Below, one piece after another: positions 1 through 11,607 of a stretch of DNA of 64,000 nucleotides; position 1 is the stretch's first letter, and each line of letters begins with the position of its first letter. A program made the position numbers and the translations under genes. The notes beneath the pieces are model-generated. The model searched no databases and had not been told where the DNA came from. It saw only the letters and a program-made list of their open reading frames with translations. Source of the stretch: Penicillus capitatus (Eukaryota; Chlorophyta); NCBI GenBank assembly GCA_965649825.1, contig OZ287700.1, forward strand, positions 1,116,001 to 1,180,000. Reading direction: 5' to 3'.

Positions 1-127
1 GCTTTATCCAACATGCGCTTGTTTTCACGAAGCCTCTCTGGCGAACAAACACACGCACTCGGTCTTTACTCGCGTTGCTCGGGGACACACCAGAGACGCT
101 CTTGCGACTGCCGAAGAGACTCAACAT
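1..127 (-). CDS. VPS2: ESCRT-III subunit VPS2/CHMP2, 5' end only
   Basis: The minus strand starts at an ATG at 127 and runs off the window edge. Exon 1 begins MLSLFGSRKS. A 32-nt GT-AG intron (38-69) then joins in frame to LRENKRMLDKA, which is the characteristic N-terminal helix of VPS2/CHMP2 (family form: LFGxRKTP followed by LRENKRxLD). VPS2 is a core ESCRT-III filament protein that acts at endosomal membranes and is disassembled by VPS4. A VPS4 regulator, VTA1, lies at 44.9 kb. Only about 30 residues are visible, so other ESCRT-III subunits are not fully excluded, although the LRENKR motif favours VPS2. Confidence 0.75.
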   Translation of the reverse strand, partial: MLSLFGSRKSVSGVSPSNASKDRVRVFVRQRGFVKTSACWIK

Positions 128-307
128 TTTGATGCTTTGATAGAATGCGAAATATCCGTCGTCGCTTGGAGAATGTATGTATGTTCGTGCAGTCTCCGGA
201 CACAGAAACGACAAATCGCGATAAGACGAATGTACGACTATCGTGTCACTGTATTGATTATCCCTGAACTAAGATTTTTTTGCAAGTGCAACGCACGACG
301 GTGAGCG

Positions 308-1582
308 ATGACACTCGTCGACGACTTCTCTCGGGCAACCGAGGCCTTTAAGGTTCGATAGGACTACTTCTGTCGTCTTCTGTACGCACATACTCCAGGT
401 TGCTTACCGAGCGGGAAAGTTCGAAACCTGCAAGACCGATTTGACGAAACTTAAGGTGCGAACGGCACAGTCTGGCAAAGCAGATGGCTCAAAATGCGGC
501 TATGCAGATTATGATGACGCAGTTGCCTTCTTTGTCGCCTGTGGCTGGGCAGAATCTCCCGACAGCGGAAAAAGAGAACCTCCTGGCTCGAGACGTCTTG
601 GAACATGCCGTGCTTTTGAGTATACGCCTTAAAGACGAAGAAAGCTTCGACCGCAACTACCTCCAGTTGGAGACCTTCTATTTCGACAAGTGTCACATCA
701 CTGTACGATGCCTGGCATGAGAATGACGATCGGTGTGCCTGCCTGCATGAATGCAGAGATTACTTACCGCCTTCTCAAAAACAGCAACTGATTCTGGGGC
801 TGAGGCTGGTTCTGTTGCTGGTTCAGAAACGGACTGCGGAGTTTCATACAGAACTGGAGCGCATTCCGCCTCAAGTAGGGATACAGACGGAGAAAGATGC
901 AAATAGGAAGTGTGATTTGTGTGACAGGTTCACGAAACAGATGTGTATGTCCGCCATGCCATTCAACTGGAACAATGGTTGATGGAAGGGGCATACAACA
1001 AAGTGCTGGCGTCCAAAAACAATCTGCCGGCGGCCGAGTACTACGCGTACTTCATCGATCAGCTGGCCACAACCGTTCGGTAGGTGCCGCCACGTGATGG
1101 GACAGCCGAGATCGTAATATGCGATTCAGGGAAGAGATAGCGAGCTGCTGCGAGAAAGCATATCGAACTCTCAAAGTATCGGATGCTAAGAAGCTGATGA
1201 TGCTGGATTCCACGCAAGATATGCTCAATTACGCTCAACAAGTGTGATTCGCCCCTCTCTCTACGATCCTTAGACCCTGATGTGTGCAATGGATAGATGA
1301 AGGAATTCAATGAGAGGATGGAGGATGGGATGGAGGACGATGGAAACAATAGAGAGGACGTTGAGATGAGCGACAACAACGGTTCCTCAGGGAACAACGT
1401 AACCGTCACGCATACCGTTAAATGCTCAAAAAATCGATTTGTGTGAGCAGGTCGCATGGGGCGTTTGCAATGGAGTCATTCATTTCAAGCCGGAAATGCA
1501 CCAGAGCACAGCCGAGCTATCGTCGTTAGAAGTCATCAAGAGGACGCTGATGTACGCAAGGGAGTTAGAGAGAATTGTGTGA
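308..1582 (+). CDS. RPN12: 26S proteasome regulatory subunit RPN12/PSMD8
   Basis: Seven exons give 273 aa, close to the family size: 308-352, 399-455, 484-689, 757-874, 928-1079, 1130-1241 and 1451-1582. All joins are in frame at GT-AG borders. Recognisable family stretches are LLARDVLEHAVLLSIR, the FYFDK segment, AEFHTELERIP, LEQWLMEGAYNKVLA and the C-terminal YARELERIV. RPN12 is a PCI-domain subunit of the 19S lid and is needed for lid-base joining. The second intron (456-483) is only 28 nt; the flanking frames differ by one base, so an intron or a sequence error is required there. The fourth intron has a conventional GTAGG donor. The identity is very secure from the alignment order. Confidence 0.92.
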
Positions 1583-1727
1583 GACAGATAGATACTCCAA
1601 GTAAAGGACTTTCGCCCTTTAAAGGTGTCTCAATCTCGCACACGCTTATCTTCGATCGTGCATCGATTAAGACGAAATCGCGACGTCGATCGGGACATCG
1701 AAACACAAGATCGATCGATCGGCAGAC

Positions 1728-3965
1728 ATGCGTCGTCATGCATCGTCGCGATATTCGTCATATGACACAGATCGCGATGCCGATCGCCTGAATAACGATC
1801 TCGGTCGAGATCGACGCAATTCAAACAAATCGTCGCCGAAAGAGAAAAGAGAACAACTGTGTGAAGCGACGACCGTTGTCGAACATCTTCCTACGGAAAG
1901 GAATGCGACGTCCAGTGCCGACAGGCCGCGAGATGCAATGCACATGGTGGATGTCGAGATCTGGACATCATCCGCCTTTCTGCGTGATCGTATCGGATCG
2001 GCGCCGCATCGACAGGCGCCATGGCTGCGTGTCGTCGGTAATGGATGCTCCTCGGCAAAGACGCAGCCAGTCTTGCGTCCAAGCACGGCGCCCTCCACCG
2101 TCAAGAGAGTCCACTTGACGCCGAGATCTCCGTTAAGCGCCTATCGTCCACATGTCGTTTCTACGCCTCGATTGCCAACTCGAAAGCCCAAACCGCGCAA
2201 GACGGTAGAGAAGTCGCCGCAGCTCGGCGTCCAAGGCAAAGAGACCCTTTGCGAAAAGAAAAAAGAAAACGATGCCGCGTTGGCAAAGAAGAAGAGCCCG
2301 ATCGTGGCCGGCGAGATGACTCGACGCGATCAGCTGAAGAACCGTCGGGCGATCGCCAAATCGAAAGCGGAGAAAACATTTCGTCAACTGCTCGATCTCG
2401 ACGAGGGAGACAACCCAAAATGTCCACCATCTCTTCGCTTTCCTCCTTACATCGAACCGAATCCCGTTCCAGGTTCTGTCGCTACAGTACCCGAATAGTC
2501 GACGATATCTCCTTTGCGTGTTAGCTAGGACGAGAGGGGACTATTTGTTTCAAAGGTATTCCCTCAGAGAAAGAAGAGCGCGGTCTCGTTGCCTACCGCG
2601 GCAAAAAACTCCTCGTGCATTTCTCCGGCATGGCAAGTTCCCCTGTCCGTCTGACGTTTCTTAAAGCGGGCTTCCGCGTGACCAAGTCGCCGACGAAATG
2701 GAATGTCCTCTGGGGCATCGCACCGTCGGCCAAAGTGTTTGAAAGAATGAACAGGTGAGAGAATGTATGACGCGACGACACGGCGGCGTCGATTTCTGTT
2801 GCCAGATTTCAGCGCGTCAATCACTTTCCTGGATCCAGCGAACTCGGACGGAAGGATAGACTCTGTCGCAATTACAGAGCCATGCAGAAACGCCATCCCA
2901 CCGAATTCAGATTCATGCCAAAGTGTTTTCTGTTGCCCGAAGATCGCGTGGCTCTGCGACAAGACATGGCCCGATTCCGAAGGCGTCTCTATATCGTCAA
3001 ACCCGTTGCCGCTTCGTGCGGACGCGGAATCCGCATCACCAGCAATCCTGTCGTCTTCACCTGTGCGCAGGAGTGTGTCGTCCAGCGATACTTGGCCAAA
3101 CCGATGACGATTGACGGTTTCAAGTTCGATCTGCGTATCTACGCTGGTGTGACAAGTTACCGGCCAATGCGTGCCTACGTTTACGGAGACGGTCTCGTAC
3201 GATTTGCCACGAAACCTTACACGTCGAGCAAGGTATCCGTCTGACGCGGCAGCTCTGATGAATAACGCGGCGTCGCGCAGGGCCATATGGATAACCGTTA
3301 CGTACACATCACAAACACGAGCATTAACCGGCGAAGCAGCGATTACGTAAAAAACCGTGACGCGGAATCGGCAGACCGCTGGTCCAAGTGGAGCATTCAC
3401 TCTTTGCGTGCCTATCTCGTCAGGAATCGCCTCGTCGAATGGAGTCATGTGTGGAATCAGGTTCGAACAGACAACATCACCATTCATTAAACCACCCTCG
3501 CTGACGCATTCATCCATGTCACCACTCCCTCTTTAGATTCGGGACATCGTGGCCAAGACCTTCTGGTGTGTCGAGGAGCGCATGGTTGAGCATCTTCAGG
3601 CGCATCGTGTGCCTTACTCGACATCGTGTTTCGAAATCTACGGATTTGATATCCTACTCGACGCGTCATACCGTGCCTGGCTGCTGGAAGTTAACACATG
3701 GCCAGACTTGGCAGGATCGTCGCCACTGGATCAGAAACTCAAGACGGAACTGATTGAAGACATGATGCACATGATTGGTGTTGTCCCACGAGGCCCGCCT
3801 GCGAGGCAGACGATGGACGAGACACAGGTGGCCGCTGCTCGACAGGAACAGGACGAGAATTCGCGTCGCGGAGCGTGGGAAGTTATTGTTGCGCGGAAGC
3901 GATCATTACGTAAGCCTGTCGTCACATCGCCCGTCTCCTTAGGGCAGCTCTGGCCCTCAGACTGA
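1728..3965 (+). CDS. Tubulin tyrosine ligase-like polyglutamylase (TTLL4/5 type)
   Basis: The first exon encodes about 250 residues of basic, Ser/Arg-rich extension ending near FPPYIEPNPVPGS. After introns comes the full TTLL core: GFRVTKSPTKWNVLWG, NHFPGSSELGRKDRLCRN, IVKPVAASCGRGIRI (ATP-grasp), VVQRYL, FDLRIYAGVTSY, YVHITNTSINR and WLLEVNTWPDL. The order and wording match TTLL4-type tubulin glutamylases, including the FPGS element of that branch. The enzyme ligates glutamate to tubulin tails using ATP. Introns fall at about 2757-2810, 3231-3284 and 3461-3536. The join from the first exon across the stop at 2496 (about 2480-2560) is not resolved to the base. Polyglutamylation usually marks axonemes and basal bodies, so the organism probably builds cilia or centrioles; that is inference. 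Confidence 0.92.
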
Positions 3966-4139
3966 CCAATCCGGAAAGCGATTTGCAGAAATCCGATACT
4001 TGACCATTCAAGGTCTGGCTTGTGGGCTGAACAGCATTTCGAGTGCATTGCTTGTACAGACCTTACTTTTCACGTCCGAGGTCCTTTGCCTTGCAACAGT
4101 GCGCAGAAACCCGTTATTGCGTCGCGAACGGAGCGCAAC

Positions 4140-4580
4140 ATGAGCGGAGACGACACATACGCACCGAAGTCGGCGTTCGTCGTCGACGGTGTACTCAAGG
4201 AGGTCGATGACCAAGTGCGCAAGTTGGATGAGTGTGTCGGAAAAATCGCGTCTGAGATGCTCAGCGCTGATGCCGCCGCCTCGAAGTCTCTCGTTGACCA
4301 GGCGCTAGACGCCAATCAGAAATCATGCATTCTTGCAGAACTCCGAGTTTTGCTCCAACAACAGAAACAAAAAGAAGGTGTCAGCAACACCCTACCCACC
4401 ATATGCATCCCCTTCATCTGAGCCAGCAGTGTCTATGTAGGAGGCAATGCTTTGGTGCCTCAGGCTGTTGTGGATTTGATACAGATGGGGCGCTCGAGCT
4501 GCAATTATCATTTGGAACGTGCTTTTGGCGAGAAAGCGTATGCCATGATGGACGACGAAACACATAAGCCAAAGTACTAA
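4140..4580 (+). CDS. Small helical protein, unrecognised, two exons
   Basis: An ATG at 4140 opens an exon ending at 4378. A 62-nt GT-AG intron (4379-4440) restores the frame into a second exon ending at the TAA at 4578-4580, giving about 126 aa. Exon 1 is acidic and predicted helical, with a heptad-like run (VLKEVDDQVRKLDE) and LLQQQKQKE at its end. Exon 2 reads LVPQAVVDLIQMG and finishes with CNYHLERAFGEKAYAMM. The phase-1 junction codon is consistent. The pattern resembles small coiled-coil complex subunits, but I do not recognise the family. Splicing is inferred from frame only. Confidence 0.55.
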
Positions 4581-4618
4581 CACACACCCGAAGACGACCA
4601 GAGTTCTATTCCCCCGTA

Positions 4619-4643
4619 CCCATCCATCCATCCATCCATCCAT
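4619..4643. repeat. (CATC)n microsatellite
   Basis: About six tandem copies of CATC lie in the 3' flank of the small two-exon gene. The same four-base motif, read on the other strand as TGGA, recurs inside an open frame at 17284-17308. Confidence 0.9.
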
Positions 4644-5596
4644 GCACGCACGTATCACCCAACATCCAAGATTTTTTATACAGAGAAGTCTGTCTGGTAT
4701 TCTTTTGGCGTTGAACTTCTTCCTCATCACTCTTTGGCGTTCTTCACTACTTTGACAGCACAAGGACTACTACTAATGCATTCTATCCACGCCCGTTCTT
4801 TTTGCATGTGGGATCTGCAGGACGCGATGTGACGGGATCCTCATGATCCGTCTGTGGTGATCCTGCTGTCAGTGCGTCCATTATTGGAAAACAGGCATCA
4901 TTTCCCCTACGAATCGCTGACGATTCAGACGTTGCGATTGAACCAGTCAGCTATTTTATGTTTCTGAGTCCAGGTTTTTGTCAGAGCACTAATACTTTGA
5001 TGAGAAAGAATGGTTACTAGCTCACAGAAATAAAGACATCAGAACTATCGTGTTTACCGTTTCCGTTTCTTTCGTGTCTTTTCTTCGGCCATGATGGTGG
5101 CATTAAGACGAAAAGATTTCTTTCTGTCTGGGGGATCTCTTAAGAATCAGTCTTGCCTTGTTGTGGACTTGTGGACGCGCCATGATTAGATTCTATGTAA
5201 CGTATACAATTGAAGGAAGGGAAGTCCATCGCCCAGCGAGACGTGGTCCTCCTGTGAACGATGTCTCTTGCTGTTACTCTCAGATCATCGCTGAACATGT
5301 ATAAAAGACACTCTGTATCAATCATATACCCCATCACACTCGACGCATCATCATTATGGACTGTCTCCGTCAATTTCGTGGCGTCGATGAAGTCACTCTG
5401 TAACGACTGCCGTGTACACAGAGAGCGTTTCGGGCAGCGAGCACGATACGGTCGGCCGACCTCTGTGTCCAGATTCTTTATATTTGCAACGTTATGTGGA
5501 TATCATTGTCTGCGATGGTGAATGAAGACGCCAATATGAAGTGTACTGTTGTCTGTCTGTCTGTCTGTCTGTCATCGCAAGGTATTCTCGTTACGG
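4644..5596. other. Intergenic stretch, no supportable gene
   Basis: I find no conserved protein here. A (CTGT)n microsatellite lies at about 5549-5573, just past the 3' end of the ARC6-like gene. Short minus-strand open frames around 5080-5200 include a very basic peptide near an ATG at about 5179, but nothing confirms it as a gene. Confidence 0.5.
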
Positions 5597-8500
5597 CTAC
5601 TGCATCGTTATCACTTTGACATGGTTAATTTTCCAGCGCCCTTCATCGTCCATAATCATGTGATAGGCCACATTGTATCGACTCTGGGCGCCAACCTCTC
5701 AAAGAGCCTGTTTCGGTGGGAGTGGGAGTGGATACCTTGTATCGATCGACTTCTTTTCCGTTCACTCCATACATCACTGCACGTTCTTTGAGCGTTGCTA
5801 GTACGTCGATGTAGCCATCGGCATCGTGGAGATGAGATGTATCCACACGCTTGACCTATATCAGCCACGTATATGCATTGTATGTGTTTAGCAAGAGAAC
5901 AGCCAACCTTGCATTGATCGAGCTTGTATTTCCAGAACAGGCCACGCTCGGCAACGGACTGGATGTTCTTGGACCACGTCTCGAGCATTGGATCGGCCAA
6001 GACACGCCGCATATACTTGAATTCATGCTTAGGTCCCAGCGCTTCTGCCTTGGCAAACTAGGCAGGCACATTGCATCGTCTGATGCCGCGTTCGTCTATG
6101 GCAATACACATCTACCTGCCATTTCTGGATGAGCTTTTCTGCATCGGCCTTTCGCATCGGAAGGACAGGATTCTTGAGCTTTTTCTTGTCCAGGGTGGAG
6201 GATAGAAGCTCTCCGGGAGGCGTTGCATGGGTCTTGATTTCGGCGGCCGAGGCTTTGGATTCTATGAAATCTTTGGTCGCATGCATCCACGGATGGCGAA
6301 TGAGTGCAAAGAGCGCAGAACCCAGTGCCAAACCACCCAGCATAGGAATCCATCCGGCGTGGCGTCGCCTCTTCTGTGCAGCACCTGGCAGAGAATAGGG
6401 CCGAGAAATATACGACATGGAATTCTGAGCCGAGCCAAGCCGAAACAGCCGTCGATCTTTGCCCTATACCCAATCGTGGCACGGCAGACAGCACAAGAGA
6501 AGGAGATAGACCTGATGAAGTGATGGCGGTTTGGTGCCGTTGCTCTTGGGATCCACACCAAATGGAAGAGTCCCTGCATTTCTTTCCTCCTTCTTGCTCA
6601 GAGGAATCATTCCAAACAGACCTAGAATACACACAGCGCTGCAGCTTACACCGACAGTGCCCTTGTGCAGACCGTTGTGTGATCCACTGCTAGAATTCAA
6701 GGAGTTCTGCACTTTTCGATCCTTAAAGTAATCGACCAGTGTTGCCGATGGTCGACCCGTCGCAGTGTCTCTAAACTGAGTGAAACCCGCCTAAGTCATA
6801 TCCACGTCTCAGGCCTCGTGGAATTTCGTCAGAGCTCGGCGAGAGAGATTACGTTTTGTAGCCATCTCTCAGCGAAGAGGCACATTCCGGGCAGATAGTC
6901 ATCATTGTTTGGTTCAGAGTGTGCTCGGATGAACGCAAACGTTTCATTTCGCCCTGGCAAGACTTTTGCTCCAACGGCATTTTGGTCGACAGGTATGACC
7001 GCCTCTCTGACTGCTCCATTTCTTTGAGCGTGATCGGCATCTCCTCTCAACTCTGTCCCGCCTCTAGGTAAACAGCAACGACGTTGTCACAACAGATCGT
7101 CATGACCATCGTACTCCTGCTTCCCATTGCCTTCCGCTTTGTCCAGTATCTCGAACGCACTCTCAACCTCGCCCAGTAATAACTTACAAATGACATGCTC
7201 AATGTGTGCCTCCCGATCCTGAAAACCCAAAACTGGCTGGCAGGAATACCGTCAGGAAGTTATGGATCACTTTTCCAGGGAGATTCAAAATCGTGTCCAT
7301 GTTGTGAACCAGTGCCGGTCTGCGTTGCAGAAACCCAACAACAATGTGCACGGCCGCTCCCTTCAACAAGAGTCCTGGATAGTACCTGTCACAACAGCGC
7401 TTCTTGCATGCCATCCCTTGTGGAAGAAAGACGAGAACGCCTACCATCTGACACACTTGGGATCCGATAGGACCGTTGTCCAATCGATGATTTGTAAAAT
7501 TTCGGTACTCGTGAGGCAGTCGATCACTTGTTTTACATAATGCCGATCGACACCGATGAAAGAATGATCCGAACTCCGCGGCACGGCCAACAATCCCTGT
7601 ACCCCCTTTACGAAGAGGCAGATGGACACTCGTACATTACCTGCAAGATAGCTATCGCATCTTTCCTTCCCTTCATGTTATTTGTATTCAATGGTAACTG
7701 CAAAGAGAGAATGAAGACGGTTTAAGGGCTAGGATCAAACCTTAAGCTGATCCAAGACGCATTTGGGGACATACGTTTCAAGTGCATCTTCGATTTCTTT
7801 TGACAGTCCTGGTGCGAGTTGCGGCGATCCTCCGTCTCTCAACAGCTGCAGGGCAGCTTCCATACATGTACAAGCCATCGCCACCTGCATCGCTGCTCTC
7901 TTGAAAACTCTCTCTTTCCACACGGCGAAACCTGATTTGAATTAGAAAAGTAATACTCTGCCTGGCCCAGTTTGGCCAAAGCCATGGACAACAGAACGTC
8001 TCGTTTCATATTACTGGCATCTCTCGTTTCGAGCATCTTCGTTCCCAACTGGATCACCAAATCATACTCTTCTGCCTAAAGGGTCTGCCAATCGGCATCG
8101 TGTGAGAGAGTGACATGTGTGACCTCAGCCAGTAGGGACAGCGCCCCGGGTATGAGATGATAGGCCAGTTCGATTCCTTTGCTCTTTTCGGCTGTATGTT
8201 TCTTGCCAATGGATTTCAGGGCAATGTCTTTGGCCTCTTCCAGAAGTTGCTGACGACCCGCCATCGTCCTGGCACTGAAGCCTTCTTCGATCTCGGCTGC
8301 CGAGAGTCTTCCGAATGCTGTCAGTACTTTACTCTCACTCAAAGTCTCACTCGAACGCAGTCCCATCAACTGATCTCGCTCACAATTGTACTGTTCTGTG
8401 CCAATCTGTCTTTACCTGTATGTAGTCAACCGGAAGGTGAATCGCTTGTGTGCCTTTGTTGGTGCTAAGGAGAGGAGATTGCTGGAGGGCGTTGAGTTTT

Positions 8501-8688
8501 GTGGGCCGTTTGGGATCGACACGCGGAACCGAAGGCGCGACGTGGAGATTGCGTCGTGTATCTGGAGTCGCGGTCGGTCGACGGTCGCATCGAGAAGTCG
8601 GCGTCCGTTCGCGTCGTTGCCGGGAAATGCTCAAAACCGGTTGTCGATAGTGCCGCGAAAAACATTGCAATGGTGCTCCGAAACTCAT
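5597..8688 (-). CDS. ARC6: ARC6/Ftn2-type plastid division protein
   Basis: Many short exons on the minus strand follow the ARC6 order. Residues after the ATG at 8688 are Ser/Arg-rich and transit-peptide-like. Then come IHLPVDYIQLMG (J-like domain entry), the helical repeats with PGALSLLAE, LLSMALAKLG, SPQLAPGLSKEIEDAL and YVPKCVLDQL, the GVQGLLAVPR segment, DDYLPGMCLFAERWL, a membrane segment (GGLALGSALFALI, about 6350) and a C-terminal IMS domain with AEKLIQKWQ, FAKAEALGPKHEF and DEGRWKINHVKV. ARC6 spans the inner plastid envelope and anchors FtsZ filaments. The stop is at 5597. The join near 7950 is one base out of frame with any GT-AG choice I found, and exons in 6420-7500 are approximate. 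A start further up (8827) is possible. Confidence 0.85.
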
Positions 8689-8765
8689 CACGCTGCCTTG
8701 TTGTGGAAAACGTCCGTCGATCGATCGATCCATCGATGGAAATAAAGGGCATTTGCGATTGAGGA

Positions 8766-8942
8766 ATGCAGTTACCGAAATCTTGGCCGATCTTCGCGAG
8801 CCTGGCGATGATTGCATGGGCTGGTGCACTACAGTATCATATGTATACAGTAAAGCGGAGCCCGGAGTATCAAGAGAAGTTCAAAGACACAAAGCCACTG
8901 CCTTTTGCAAAACTCCTCTTTGGGCCTTTTCGTAAAGAATAG
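8766..8942 (+). CDS. 58-aa single-pass membrane protein, unrecognised
   Basis: A clean 58-codon frame starts MQLPKSWPIFASLAMIAWAG and ends LLFGPFRKE. The first 25 residues form one hydrophobic helix, followed by a charged tail (YTVKRSPEYQEKFKDTK). Size and layout resemble small accessory subunits of mitochondrial or ER complexes, but I cannot assign a family. It begins 78 bp upstream of, and divergent from, the ARC6-like start, so the two may share a promoter region. The absence of introns and the short length keep confidence moderate. Confidence 0.5.
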   Translation: MQLPKSWPIFASLAMIAWAGALQYHMYTVKRSPEYQEKFKDTKPLPFAKLLFGPFRKE

Positions 8943-9065
8943 GACAAGGGTCTCTGTTCTGCCCGCAGTCGACGGATTTTCGTCTGGGGTCACCAACGAA
9001 GTTCAGTTCGCTTGAGTTCTCTTGCATTTTCTGAGAATTATGAGACTTGGCCTTAAGGACCACAG

Positions 9066-9248
9066 GAGTTGATTAGCGATCTGGGAAATGAGGCCCGTGC
9101 GGTTTTGTAAAGATCTTTGGATATGTGATGTGACGTCTTCGAAGACGCATTTCTTTGGAATGATCTCATGATTCGATGGACGGACTGTATGAAAAAGTTG
9201 TACTATGTGTGGCAGGCAGTGCTGAAAAAGTATGACATGGCTATGTAA
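9066..9248 (+). CDS. Possible 3' exons of an unrecognised gene
   Basis: The frame ELISDLGNEA (9066-9096) joins across a 48-nt GT-AG intron (9097-9144) to a Trp/Tyr-rich tail, FLWNDLMIRWTDCMKKLYYV, ending at the TAA at 9246. The join is in frame (45 codons). No upstream exon or start is visible, so this may be a remnant. I do not recognise it. Confidence 0.3.
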
Positions 9249-10182
9249 CTCATTTAGTTAGATAGCCGACACCATCAGCTATTCACAGTGTGCTACGACG
9301 TCGCCTTATTGGTAAAACCGTCTTTCTCGAGCGATGATCATTTTGATCATGAGTGCGATGTTAGATCCCAGCGATCAGGATTTCATCGTCTTCGAGATTG
9401 GTTGCGTGCAAAGGATGGGATGGATAAAGAGCGACACGTTTACGATTGAACGATGTAGGTAGGTATGGACTTCACTGATTCGAACAACGCAATGCTCATC
9501 TGCTTTTCGCTGAATATCTGAGGTGCATTCAACACAACTGCAGCAAAACGTCCTACAGGCGACTACTAGCACTACGGTCGTTTCTTTCTTTCACGATTGA
9601 TGATTCCACTTCAAGTGTAAGAGTCAGATCCGTCGTAGGATACCCGTTATGGCTTGTTCGATCGACGAAAACCGAAGGCAGGTGAAAATCTTCTTTCTTT
9701 CCCTGTGATAAGAATCATCTCGCCTTTTGGCTGAATCTTCAAAGTTCCAATAGATGAATGCATCCAATGCACCCACTCACTTACCTGATTAAGAAACATG
9801 TGCTACGCTAAGAGTCGAATGATTGGCAAGATATGGTTGTATGGAGCCAGCCAGCCACTCTACGGGTTATAACACGTCGACTTCTCAACGGATGACGTTA
9901 TAGTAAGCAGAGAACGCCAGAAAGGGTTTTGTGCATGTGCCTCGTGGCCCGTGTTCCCCGTCCATTAAGCATTTGAAGGACGAGTCGATGAAGCCATACG
10001 AAATACTGCAGAGCAATATTCAGCACTCGAGGTAATTGAAGAGGGAAGCACTTCAAGTGCCATTTCCCTTCAAGTCAACAGACACTTAGCCGTCGCCGTC
10101 TCCGCCGCCACGCATCAGTAGACATCCGGTCAAAGTCCTCCTCCCTCAGCGACCTTTCTCGCGATGCTTCCGTCTTCGGCAC
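9249..10182. other. Intergenic stretch, nothing supportable
   Basis: Only short open frames occur on either strand, without family resemblance or convincing splice structure. No tRNA-like or other RNA structure stood out by eye. Confidence 0.5.
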
Positions 10183-10572
10183 GTGGTGTTGATGCCAAAC
10201 AAAAGCGAGGTCTTTACATTCTGCCCCCATGTGTATCGCGGATGCCGGTTATTGTTCAATCCCGTAAGCGCCGATGGCCCCCATTCCTGCACTTCACTGA
10301 AAGTTCACAACGCTGCTCGTGTCTCTCGTCACGCTTCTCATCAAGTTCTTGATCCGTACGCTCAGTTTCATCAAGACGCGTCTCCCATTGACATTCCTCT
10401 ACATCCGTCGATATTTCAGATCGGCGTCCTACAGTACTGGATCAGATTTCAGCAAGCCATTTATTTGGCTGTACCGGCTTTCTGCGCGGCACAGATGAAA
10501 CGCGGCCTCCTCATGTGTCGCTCTTTCGACCACGCATTGTCTGTACATCTCGCCATTTCTGCACTGCAATGA
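10183..10572 (+). CDS. Open frame of about 126 codons, unrecognised
   Basis: A frame open for 390 nt sits upstream of the AlkB-like gene on the same strand. The first in-frame ATG is at about 10192. The protein is His-rich and ends HLAISALQ. An alternative reading removes a 40-nt GT-AG segment beginning GTAAGCGCC and gives a hydrophobic tail (LLVSLVTLLIKFLIRTLSF). I cannot decide between the two, and neither matches a family I know. Confidence 0.3.
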   Translation: MVLMPNKSEVFTFCPHVYRGCRLLFNPVSADGPHSCTSLKVHNAARVSRHASHQVLDPYAQFHQDASPIDIPLHPSIFQIGVLQYWIRFQQAIYLAVPAFCAAQMKRGLLMCRSFDHALSVHLAISALQ

Positions 10573-10702
10573 TTTGGCAGGTACTGTGAAACCGACGGTG
10601 GTATGTTATGATACGACAGCTGCACTACGAGGCCGATTTGCCTTGCTCTTCATTTAGTTGACAGTAAACTCTCAGCTGACTATTTTGCATTCGAACGGTA
10701 TC

Positions 10703-11607
10703 ATGAATCAAGGACGCAGTCGCTCTTGGTCTGACCGCATCTCGACGGACTTCGCGGATTTTCCATTTGCTGAATGCAAGTAGTGTCCATCAACTGCGCC
10801 ACGGCACATCGGATGTCACCCCATGTTTTCTTTCCCATAGGGTATCGCCTTTCGTTTATAACGGACACAAAAAGCGCTACGTCATTGACGCGAATGGATG
10901 GAAGTGGTCGACGCGATCGATTCCGTTTGGCCCGGAGGGAAGACTCGACTTAGGCGACGGCGGGCGCGTCTCTTACTTTCCTCGATACTTTGCAGATGCT
11001 GACACTATATTCCAAGCGCTCAAGTCTGAAGTGCCGTGGGAGGAGAGGAAGATTCATCTGTTTGGCAAGGAGATCATGCAACCACGTCAGATCTCTTTTA
11101 TGGCCACCGATCCGTCTCTCTCGTACACCTACTCAAGAGTGACACTTCAGCCATTAGCACTGACCCCTACTGTGGCCAAAATTCAATCCATCCTTGAAGA
11201 ATTGCTCAAAACAACATTCAATTGTGTCTTGTTGAATCACTACCGTAGCGGAAAGGACCACATGTCCTGGCATGCCGACAAGGAGCGGCTTTTTGGACCG
11301 AATCCCATCATTGCCTCTGTCTCGCTGGGTCATCAACGCGCCTTCGATCTTCGCAACAACGCCCGGACGAGCATGCGATGGAGGTCAATCTATACCTGTC
11401 ACATCATCAGGTTGCGCTCAACAGCAGCTTTTTGGATGTTATAGGTATCTGTTGGGCGGGGGAGACGTACTGATCATGGAAGGTGGCGCCGTTCAGAAGA
11501 ACTGGAAACATGCCTTGATTCAGAACAAAAACCTCAAAGGAGAAAGGATCAATCTGACTTTTCGTTTGATTACCGACCCAGAAACGCATGATAGCAGTAA
11601 TACTTAG
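10703..11607 (+). CDS. AlkB-family 2-oxoglutarate/Fe(II) dioxygenase (ALKBH2/3-like)
   Basis: Three exons (10703-10779, 10841-11383, 11445-11607) give 260 aa. The fold markers are all present: a substrate-side PRQISFMATD loop, LLNHYRSGKDHMSWHADKE with the HxD iron ligands (H-A-D), ASVSLGHQRAFDLRN, then WKHAL with the distal His ligand and GERINLTFR with the 2-oxoglutarate-binding Arg. Enzymes of this group oxidatively remove methyl lesions from DNA or RNA bases. The N-terminal 25 residues come from a short first exon joined across a 61-nt intron at phase 2, and the frames agree exactly. There is no targeting signal that I can defend. Confidence 0.92.

Noticed and set aside
451-696. Minus-strand open frame over RPN12
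   Set aside because: It is antisense to conserved RPN12 exons and has no family resemblance of its own.
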